The translations under genes were made by a program, and so were the position numbers. A stretch of DNA of 64,000 bases from Gammaproteobacteria bacterium (GTDB lineage: Bacteria; Pseudomonadota; Gammaproteobacteria; Steroidobacterales; Steroidobacteraceae), in NCBI GenBank assembly GCA_025357835.1, contig JANYLM010000049.1, positions 90,094 through 154,093 of the forward strand, given 5' to 3'. The notes under the pieces are model-generated. The model was not told where the DNA came from, did not search any database, and worked only from the letters and a program-made list of their open reading frames with translations. Position 1 is the first letter of the stretch. Every line of letters begins with the position of its first letter. Positions 38,190 through 44,249 of this stretch are shown in pieces.

Positions 38190-38209
38190 ATACAGCTATA
38201 ATACTGTAT
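38190..38209 (+). promoter_or_regulatory. Palindromic site over a -10-like TATAAT
   Basis: ATACAG (38190-38195) and CTGTAT (38204-38209) form a perfect inverted repeat whose spacer contains TATAAT at 38197-38202. It lies about 50 bases before the ATG at 38258, so a repressor bound here would cover the promoter. The half-sites are in the reverse order of a LexA box. Confidence 0.45.
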
Positions 38210-38257
38210 GGCCTATAGTGGCGATCACTGGGTACCGGCTTAAAACGAGGTGTGACC

Positions 38258-38656
38258 ATGGCTACGAGACAATTTGCACCCCAGGCTCGACGCGGTCGAA
38301 ATTTGCGAAGGGCAAAAACTCCTTCACCGGAGCAGGTCTACGGAGTGCCCGTGCCCGAGGGTTTGCATGAAGCCATCGAGATCGAGCGCGGCAACCTGTC
38401 CAGGGCCGAGTCGGTGCTCGGCTGCCTGGCGATCTCCATGGAATACGACAGCGATTCCGACAACCGGCCTTACTACCCCGACGTGGCTCAGCTAGCACGC
38501 GAATTGGTGAAACAGTCGATCAACGGCTTGGATTCCCTGACTCTTCAGCAACGATTGCTGCGGAATAAAGTTAAAGAGAGCCCTGGCTTGCCGTTCGCAG
38601 AGGGAGCCTACGCCATCCTCGACCGCATGCACATGAATGTGTCGCACGTTCTTTAG
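38258..38656 (+). CDS. Hypothetical protein, 132 residues
   Basis: Not recognised. The N-terminal 25 residues are basic (A-R-R-G-R-N-L-R-R-A-K); the rest is a helical, mildly acidic region (I-E-I-E-R-G-N-L-S-R-A-E-S-V-L-G-C-L, then P-D-V-A-Q-L-A-R-E-L-V). No signal peptide or membrane segment is seen. GAGG lies 7 bases before the ATG, and a palindrome-covered promoter precedes it, which supports expression. It could be a small DNA- or RNA-binding regulator. Confidence 0.65.
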   Translation: MATRQFAPQARRGRNLRRAKTPSPEQVYGVPVPEGLHEAIEIERGNLSRAESVLGCLAISMEYDSDSDNRPYYPDVAQLARELVKQSINGLDSLTLQQRLLRNKVKESPGLPFAEGAYAILDRMHMNVSHVL

Positions 38657-38692
38657 CGTTTGCGAGGCTTTTTCAAATGAGCACGACAACAG

Positions 38693-39700
38693 TTACTGAT
38701 GTCGCAGCAGGAACAGACCATACCGGTAGGCAGGCTGAATCCATCGACGCACCGTCGAAAATCCTGCGCGGTCCAGCATGGCGCCGAGTTCGTCCGGATC
38801 GAACTTCCACATGACTTCCGCGTCAATCAGTTCTGTCGCCTGAAATGATACCCCCACACCCAAAGAGGAGAACGTGACCGTCTGGTCGACCAGACTCTCG
38901 ATACGGACTTCGTTCTTTTTTGCGCGTGAATTGTACTGCGACCGGTACCGAAAATTCTCCGTGACGAAATCGCCCCCGTAGCGATGATTAAGATGATCGA
39001 GCATGTTGAGCGTCGAACGCGCGCCGTATCCAGCGGCATCGTTGTATGCCCGATCAATGATGGCGGGATCTTTATCCAAATCGACACCGAGCAACAAATA
39101 GTCTTCCCGCACGCCGCTGTCGAACAGTTGCGATAGCAGGTTCTCGATTTCCTGCCATTCCATATTTCCCAGGGAACTACCTAGGAACATGAACAGCCTG
39201 GGTTGAGGGCAGGGCGGTAGCGCCCGCAGCCCCTTCAGATAGGTGGTGCCCAGGCAATGAACAAACAGAAGCGGAAACGCCGAAACTAACTTGCGCGCGG
39301 AGTCGGAAAGAGTTCCGGTATCGACATCGATCGGGAAGTAGTCGCAGCGCTTTCTATGCTTTGAGTATTGCGCCAGCAAGGTCCGAGTCTTCTCCGCCGT
39401 TCCCGCACCCAGTTCGACAATCGGAAGAAACCCGCATAGCCCAACAATGTCGGCTGCGTAAAAGTGGAGCAGTTCAGATTCAACGCGCCGCAGGTAATAT
39501 TCCGGAGTAACGCACTGCTGCTCGAATAGCTGCGTGCCTCTTTTGTCGTAAACATACAGCGACGATATTCTCTTCGGCGATCGAGTGAGATTGGAAATTA
39601 CATTCGGCGCGTCGTGCGACAGCGGGTCTTCGTTCGACTTCTCAAGATACCGTATTCGGCAATCCGCCTTTTTCGATGAGTGCCGCAGCTGAGTGGTCAT
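38693..39700 (-). CDS. EgtD-type SAM-dependent amino-acid methyltransferase, probably not histidine-specific
   Basis: 335 residues with the complete EgtD pattern: Y51 in L-Y-V-Y-D-K-R-G-T-Q-L-F-E, P-E-Y-Y-L-R-R-V-E, SAM site E-L-G-A-G-T-A-E-K-T near 96, F-L-G-S-S-L-G-N with Asn179, L-L-L-G-V-D-L-D-K-D-P, and Tyr219 in A-Y-N-D-A-A-G. EgtD trimethylates the alpha-amino group of histidine. Compared from memory with Mycobacterium EgtD, the substrate pocket is changed: Val265 at the Met252 position and Met297 at Ser284, with Glu295 kept at Glu282. No egtB or other ergothioneine gene is nearby. ATG 39700 overlaps the stop of the upstream diiron oxidase gene (ATGA), so the two proteins are made together. 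Confidence 0.82.
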   Translation of the reverse strand: MTTQLRHSSKKADCRIRYLEKSNEDPLSHDAPNVISNLTRSPKRISSLYVYDKRGTQLFEQQCVTPEYYLRRVESELLHFYAADIVGLCGFLPIVELGAGTAEKTRTLLAQYSKHRKRCDYFPIDVDTGTLSDSARKLVSAFPLLFVHCLGTTYLKGLRALPPCPQPRLFMFLGSSLGNMEWQEIENLLSQLFDSGVREDYLLLGVDLDKDPAIIDRAYNDAAGYGARSTLNMLDHLNHRYGGDFVTENFRYRSQYNSRAKKNEVRIESLVDQTVTFSSLGVGVSFQATELIDAEVMWKFDPDELGAMLDRAGFSTVRRWIQPAYRYGLFLLRHQ

Positions 39701-40476
39701 ATCGAACCAAAGATCCGAGCGTCCAATTGCTGAAACATGGATTGATAGGCGCCTAGATAGGCATGCATGCCTTCCCGCAAGAGCCGGCCATTTTCCGGGT
39801 GCACATCGAGGTATCGTGCTATGCACAGCCTCGCATTGTTAACGTGGCTGGGCTCATGAATGTAGTGCGTCCGCATGTATTCAAACTCCGGCGACTCACG
39901 CGAGAAGCGATACTGTGGGAATTTTAGAAAGATGTCGTGCCAGGGAACGAATTCGTCAATGCTGGTGACCTCCGAAGCGGTGTGCACTCCAAGGGCAAAA
40001 GCCACCGGCTTTTCCCGGTACCAAGAAAATAGCGCATCGCCCAGTTCAATTGCCGCCGAACATGCGTTACTGCGCGCTTCGACTTCTTCCGACGAGATCC
40101 CCAGGTACTCCGCAAAATTGCGACCCAGCTCCACATGGGTAATGGATTCCCGCAAACCATATTCGTCGACCGCCGCATCCAATACATAGGCTCCGATCTC
40201 ATGACCGGTCTTGGGTAAAAGAGGAAGAACCTCATCTGATATTCTTCCCGCCAGGATCGCAATTCCTCCAATCGTGTGTCGATTGAATGTCGCCATGCTG
40301 GCAAGAAACAGCCTAAGCTCCGAACTCGTCAGCGCACGGGACGAAAAATGCAAATTGAAAAGCCGAATTGCGGCAAGCGCCGAATGACGAGTGCAGTATT
40401 CGTAACTATCCTCGCATCCCTGCGATACATGCTCTTGAACAGCGATCTTTGCGATCATCGCCTGGCCCGTATCCAT
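39697..40476 (-). CDS. Heme-oxygenase-like diiron oxidase/oxygenase (HDO superfamily)
   Basis: 259 residues, all-helical. A full set of six candidate iron ligands is visible: Glu105 in D-E-Y-G, His114 in S-I-T-H-V-E-L, Glu169 in A-S-E-V-T-S, then His204, Glu208 and His211 in H-Y-I-H-E-P-S-H. This matches the HDO pattern E, H, E, H-x3-D-x2-H, with Glu in place of the usual Asp. Characterised members oxidise or cleave amino acids, fatty acids or N-hydroxylated substrates. The ATG at 40476 has AGGAG 7 bases upstream. The substrate may be the product or precursor of the methyltransferase encoded by the overlapping next gene. Confidence 0.78.
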   Translation of the reverse strand: MDTGQAMIAKIAVQEHVSQGCEDSYEYCTRHSALAAIRLFNLHFSSRALTSSELRLFLASMATFNRHTIGGIAILAGRISDEVLPLLPKTGHEIGAYVLDAAVDEYGLRESITHVELGRNFAEYLGISSEEVEARSNACSAAIELGDALFSWYREKPVAFALGVHTASEVTSIDEFVPWHDIFLKFPQYRFSRESPEFEYMRTHYIHEPSHVNNARLCIARYLDVHPENGRLLREGMHAYLGAYQSMFQQLDARIFGSI

Positions 40477-40543
40477 CTGGCGTCTCCTCTGCTTCCGTTG
40501 CGGTAGAGCGCACCAATCAATGGACATGTTGACTGGGGGGCTG

Positions 40544-40629
40544 AGCACGAAGTGCTGGGACGGAGAATGCCGAACAGATACTGCTGTCTCAAGCGACATT
40601 TTGTCGCATTTGGCGTGACCTGTAGTCAC
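40544..40629. promoter_or_regulatory. Cluster of three inverted repeats upstream of the diiron oxidase/methyltransferase operon
   Basis: Three perfect dyads in 86 bases: AGCAC-GAA-GTGCT (40544-40556), GCGACA-TTT-TGTCGC (40593-40607) and GTGAC-N5-GTCAC (40615-40629). They lie 68-153 bases upstream of the leftward ATG at 40476, between it and the end of the LysR gene. They could be operators for that LysR or part of its terminator; none is followed by a U-tract. Confidence 0.45.
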
Positions 40630-40660
40630 TCAAGCGCCGACTCCAATTGAGCGCTTTTAG

Positions 40661-41587
40661 CTATTCGTCGCCATTGCGACCATTGCCTTGATCCGTACGG
40701 TGGGGATTGATGCTCCGAAAAAGCCACTGCCTAAACGCTTGGACAGCCGGTTGCCCAGTGCCTCCCTGAGGAACAACGAAGTAGTAGGCGTTCTTGGAAA
40801 GGATGGCGGAATCGAAAGGCCTTACAAGACGGCCCTCCGATAGGTGGAGGCCAGCCAGAAAGTCATCACCGATGGCGACCCCTTGCCCGCGGGCGGCGGC
40901 CTCCAAACAATGCGCTGTTTCGCTGAAGATCAGGCCGGACCTAACGTTGAAGGCGATCGTCGCTGAGCAACATTGGAGATATTCCTGCCACTCGTCGAAG
41001 CATCGATCATGCAGTAACACATGGTGACGAAGGTCCTCCGGCGAACGCAGCGGTGGGGGTTGTAGGAGGCTTGGAGCATGCACTGGAAAAAGTCGTGATC
41101 GAAATAGCAGCTCACCGTTTTCCAAGGGTGAATTGGCATCGGAGTACTGGATGGCGCAATCCATTTGTGAATTTCGTGATGAATCGGCGCCTTTCTCGGC
41201 AACGATTTCCACCACGGTGTCAGGGACGATGGCATAAAAGTCCGCCAGCCTCGGCACGAGCCACAGCCCGGCGAAATCCGGGTCGACGGAAATGACCAGC
41301 CTGTCCGCCTTCTGATGCCCTGTCAATTGCGTGACTGCGCGCTGAATGTGGGAAAATCCCATGGTGACCGCACCGAACAATACCTCGCCCGCTTCGGTCA
41401 AGACTATTTTATTGTGATGCCGCTCAAATAACGCCTGCCCCAATTGCTCCTCTAATTTTTGTATATGCCGGCTCACCGCTGCGTGAGTGACATGCAGTTC
41501 TTCGCAAGCCTTTAATATGCTCCGATGCCGCGCCGCGGCTTCGAACCCTCTAAGCCAGTTGAGTACTGGCAATCGGTACTTTGACAT
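40661..41587 (-). CDS. LysR-family regulator, GcvA type
   Basis: 308 residues. The N-terminal helix-turn-helix reads L-N-W-L-R-G-F-E-A-A-A-R-H-x-S-I-L-K-A-C-E-E-L-H-V-T-H-A-A-V-S-R-H-I, typical of GcvA/AmpR-type regulators, followed by an effector domain. It lies immediately upstream of the diiron oxidase/methyltransferase genes on the same strand, so it is a candidate regulator of that pair. ATG 41587 is used; 15 more residues are open upstream. Confidence 0.87.
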   Translation of the reverse strand: MSKYRLPVLNWLRGFEAAARHRSILKACEELHVTHAAVSRHIQKLEEQLGQALFERHHNKIVLTEAGEVLFGAVTMGFSHIQRAVTQLTGHQKADRLVISVDPDFAGLWLVPRLADFYAIVPDTVVEIVAEKGADSSRNSQMDCAIQYSDANSPLENGELLFRSRLFPVHAPSLLQPPPLRSPEDLRHHVLLHDRCFDEWQEYLQCCSATIAFNVRSGLIFSETAHCLEAAARGQGVAIGDDFLAGLHLSEGRLVRPFDSAILSKNAYYFVVPQGGTGQPAVQAFRQWLFRSINPHRTDQGNGRNGDE

Positions 41588-41639
41588 ATACACCCCATTC
41601 CCTAGGGTCACCATGTGGGCTAAACCGAACAAGTGGCGT

Positions 41640-41712
41640 CACACGCAACGCGTTTGCGTAATATAACCGAACAGCTGCGCGGCCGATCATTAAAGGCGGC
41701 CTCACACGCAAT
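41640..41712. promoter_or_regulatory. Inverted repeat and repeated half-site upstream of the GcvA-type regulator
   Basis: ACGCAA (41644-41649) and TTGCGT (41655-41660) form a dyad with a 5-base spacer. The decamer TCACACGCAA occurs at 41640-41649 and again at 41703-41712. The positions, 53-125 bases upstream of the leftward lysR ATG, fit LysR autoregulation. Confidence 0.4.
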
Positions 41713-41882
41713 AATTCAAAATTCCCGCGATCAATCAATTGGACCTAGCGCCGGGATGGCTGCCTCCTGAGTGACTTTTTGATAGACACTCATCGTAAAA
41801 AGACTCACGCACCGGCCATTGCATTACCAGCGACATCGCATAAATTTGTTTGTCGCGTTATGGATCAACATAGGATAAGAGA

Positions 41883-42884
41883 ATGCCGCGTCACGAACGG
41901 CTGGATTTCAAGGACGCCATCCACTGCGTCAGTTTGCGCGGACGAATTGACGCGGACATCTTTCTAGACGCCGGCAGCGTTAGGCAATTCCCCGTCACCT
42001 CTCGTGAGGGTGCCCCTCGGGCACTGAGTTTCGAGCTCCTGCTTGCCGCAAGCTGCGAGGAATGCGGCGCCGTGCTGCATGCATACTGCTTGCAGCCCAA
42101 TTCGGGGACTATCGTACTGCGAACGGCAGGCACACCACTTCGAGTATTCATGCAGCGGCTGTGCGGTGGCTACTCGCGATACCTGCACAGCGCTGGGTTT
42201 GCGGGCGGGCGGAGTGTGTTTTGCGCTCGATACGACTCGAAGGTCGTAGCGCCCCAGTACTTGCCTCATGCAGTGCGGCGTGCGCATCGCAGCCCCATAG
42301 TGAACGGCCTTTGCCGGCGTCGGGTGGACTACCCATTCAGCTCGGAGCGGGCGTACAGCGGGGAAGCCGTGTCTCTGGAGGTGAGCATGGCCGAAGTGAA
42401 AAGCGCGCTGGAACATCGAGGTCTATTCGGCCAAAGAGGCTATCGAGAATTCATGGATCAGGAGGAAACCCACTTTGTGGAAAATTTGCTCTCGAATGGC
42501 TCACCGCTCGATTCTCGCATTGTCGGCGACAAAGTCTTTGTGCAGCGGGCGCGGTACCTGGCTGCAACCTCGCACAAGCCGCCGACCCGAGAGCAGCTGG
42601 TGGACGCAGTGGCCCGCTTCTTAAATAGGTCGCCCGCCGACATCGTGTCGGCGACCCATATCGGTGTGCTCGGAAGAGCCCTGGTCGCCTGGTATGGCCA
42701 GCGGATGGGAGCCGCGACGCTGACCCAAATGGGGTGCTGGTTTTCCATTACGGGCGCGGCCTTGGGCCAGGCGATCCGGAATCATCGCGGTGCCACGCCC
42801 GATTTGTTCGGCCTCAATGGCTTACCCGGTCTCGAAGCCGATACCCGTGAACAAGATCAATATCAGCGATACCACCTTCGGTGA
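41883..42884 (+). CDS. RAYT-like (REP-associated tyrosine transposase family) protein with degraded HUH motif
   Basis: 333 residues. The N-terminal half aligns by pattern with Y1/TnpA_REP transposases (H-C-V-S-L-R-G-R near residue 14, A-Y-C-L-Q-P-N near 67, F-M-Q-R-L-C-G-G-Y-S-R-Y-L-H near 92, D-Y-P-F-S-S-E-R-A-Y-S-G near 158). In active RAYTs the central motif is M-P-N-H-x-H; here it is Q-P-N-S-G-T, so both metal-binding His are lost. The C-terminal half carries a DnaA-like helix-turn-helix region found in long RAYTs. The frame is intact, suggesting selection for a non-catalytic, DNA-binding role. It lies 0.4 kb upstream of the lasso precursor. Confidence 0.75.
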   Translation: MPRHERLDFKDAIHCVSLRGRIDADIFLDAGSVRQFPVTSREGAPRALSFELLLAASCEECGAVLHAYCLQPNSGTIVLRTAGTPLRVFMQRLCGGYSRYLHSAGFAGGRSVFCARYDSKVVAPQYLPHAVRRAHRSPIVNGLCRRRVDYPFSSERAYSGEAVSLEVSMAEVKSALEHRGLFGQRGYREFMDQEETHFVENLLSNGSPLDSRIVGDKVFVQRARYLAATSHKPPTREQLVDAVARFLNRSPADIVSATHIGVLGRALVAWYGQRMGAATLTQMGCWFSITGAALGQAIRNHRGATPDLFGLNGLPGLEADTREQDQYQRYHLR

Positions 42885-43285
42885 CGTCTAAGGACTTTAA
42901 GGCTGGCACCCAATGTGCTCCCCAGGCCGTCGCAGATTTTAAGCCTGGCACTCCGACTGGTACTGTTAGTCGTGCCTAAGGGGTGGGCGCCGGTACGGCG
43001 TCTTGAAATGACGAGCCTGCCACGAGGGTGACGCTGGGGCGTGATCACGGCAGCATGTAGAGCGTTGTATCCGACGGAATTTTCAACGACTTCTGCGATG
43101 CCCGCACACAGTTCCCTCTGCCTTTGCCGACCCACGTCAGGTTTCCTTGGCGATCTCTCGGACACCGGATTCGCATGTTGTGGCCACGTACGGACGATTG
43201 ACGCACCCAAGTTCTCCGCGCACATTGAGGACGCTACCGCGGGTAGCAAGCAAACAGGTCGATCCAATTCAGAAGGAGTATTCAA
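42885..43285. other. 401-base intergenic region between the RAYT-like gene and the lasso precursor
   Basis: No gene is supported here; the open frames in it lack ribosome sites and recognisable products. It contains the direct-repeat pair described separately, a TTGACG near 43198 without a convincing -10, and at 43271-43279 the strong AGAAGGAGT Shine-Dalgarno of the precursor. It presumably holds the lasso promoter and 5' leader. Confidence 0.6.
42895..42954. repeat. Two near-identical 18-base direct repeats after the RAYT-like gene
   Basis: CTTTAAGGCTGGCACCCA (42895-42912) and TTTTAAGCCTGGCACTCC (42937-42954) share 14 of 18 positions and are 24 bases apart. Such paired short repeats beside a RAYT gene resemble REP elements, but I see no strong hairpin within each unit. 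Confidence 0.5.
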
Positions 43286-43381
43286 ATGATCGTCGAACTC
43301 GGAAAGGTGACGGAAGAGACTCAGGCTACTCACTTTGTCGGGGGTCTTGATCAAGTGCATTACAAATATCCCTTTGACTGA
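43286..43381 (+). CDS. Lasso peptide precursor
   Basis: 31-residue peptide. The leader is MIVELGKVTEETQ (13 residues), with the L-G-x-V-x-x-x-T element recognised by lasso B proteins and Thr at position -2 of the cleavage site. The predicted core is ATHFVGGLDQVHYKYPFD: Ala1 and Asp9 are spaced for a nine-membered macrolactam ring, leaving the nine-residue loop/tail QVHYKYPFD with bulky His, Tyr and Phe as possible plugs. The AGAAGGAGT ribosome site lies 6 bases upstream of the ATG. The gene is too short for standard gene finders. It is followed by genes for the B and C maturation enzymes. The alternative cleavage before His16 gives no Gly/Ala/Ser/Cys N-terminus and is unlikely. Confidence 0.85.
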   Translation: MIVELGKVTEETQATHFVGGLDQVHYKYPFD

Positions 43382-43449
43382 GAGTGTTGGTCGTTAAGTG
43401 GTCGCCGGTTTGCGGCTGCGGCCGCGAACCGGCTTTGGGACGACATTCT

Positions 43450-44241
43450 ATGCAGATCGGCGCGGTACCGAGCCAAGGCGGCCAAGCGGCTTTTAAACCG
43501 GTGGCGAAGTCCACCGCTGAATCGGTGTGCTTTCTTGCCTGCCATGCCTACTGTTGCGAGCTCGACGACGGCGCAATCATCATGGATCTGCGCAACGACA
43601 CTTACCTGGGTATCGATGCGCAACATCTATACGGTCTTCGAACCCGCATTGCGAATTGGCCAGATTCGGGACGCGGCGATCCAGAACCGGGGCACTACGA
43701 TATCTCAGCATGCGAGAGTTTGATTATTGAGCTTTTCACCCGCGGTATTCTGACGACGTCGCCCACGGCCAAGAACCCATCTCCGGCGGCGACTCCTACA
43801 ATGGCATTGGCGGGCGCGACGTCCGCGCAGTCGTGGAGGGGGATTTCTCTCTCTCATCTTGTGCACTTTCTCACCGCACTCCTAATAGTGGCATGGAGCC
43901 TTAGGCGAAAGCATCTTCCATCGCTTCTGTATTGGCTTCGCCGCCAGCAATTCACGATTTGTCACGACCATTGGGTCACACGGGAAAGCGTCACGAGAAA
44001 ATTGTCTTCCTTCCTTTGGATACGAACGTGGTGTTACACGGCCTCCCGACATTGCTTTTTCGACTCCCTGGTATTGAGCGTCTATCTGACCAAGGGGTCG
44101 GCCCCCTGCACCTTCGTGATCGGAGTCGCCACCAAGCCCTTTCTCGCGCATGCATGGGTTCAAATTCGGGAATCGGTGCTGAATGACACGGCCGAACATG
44201 CTTGTGATTTCAAGCCCATCCTGAGTGTTGGTGGCCGGTAG
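43450..44241 (+). CDS. Lasso peptide B protein: PqqD-like recognition element fused to transglutaminase-like leader peptidase
   Basis: 263 residues. Residues ~25-105 form the PqqD-like RRE that binds the leader (D-G-A-I-I-M-D-L-R-N-D-T-Y-L-G-I-D). The C-terminal domain is the cysteine protease that removes the leader, with a visible triad Cys202 (S-R-H-C-F-F-D-S), His234 (L-A-H-A-W-V) and Asp246 (V-L-N-D). Fusion of both parts is the usual proteobacterial form (McjB-like); actinobacteria split them. ATG 43450 is chosen; GTG 43384, 2 bases after the precursor stop, is in frame but adds 22 unrelated residues. Order A-B-C is as in the microcin J25 operon. Confidence 0.88.
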   Translation: MQIGAVPSQGGQAAFKPVAKSTAESVCFLACHAYCCELDDGAIIMDLRNDTYLGIDAQHLYGLRTRIANWPDSGRGDPEPGHYDISACESLIIELFTRGILTTSPTAKNPSPAATPTMALAGATSAQSWRGISLSHLVHFLTALLIVAWSLRRKHLPSLLYWLRRQQFTICHDHWVTRESVTRKLSSFLWIRTWCYTASRHCFFDSLVLSVYLTKGSAPCTFVIGVATKPFLAHAWVQIRESVLNDTAEHACDFKPILSVGGR

Positions 44242-44249
44242 ATACGGGC

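Noticed and set aside
38190..38209. LexA (SOS) box
   Set aside because: The half-sites are ACAG...CTGT, the inverse order of the CTGT...ACAG consensus.
43041..43289. Small forward open frames upstream of the precursor as possible second lasso precursors
   Set aside because: No Thr(-2) followed by Gly/Ala/Ser/Cys and Asp/Glu at ring position 7-9, and no ribosome sites.
42863..43360. 165-residue reverse-strand open frame covering the lasso precursor and its leader region
   Set aside because: It has no recognisable motif, and the precursor on the other strand has a strong ribosome site and matches the lasso leader/core pattern.
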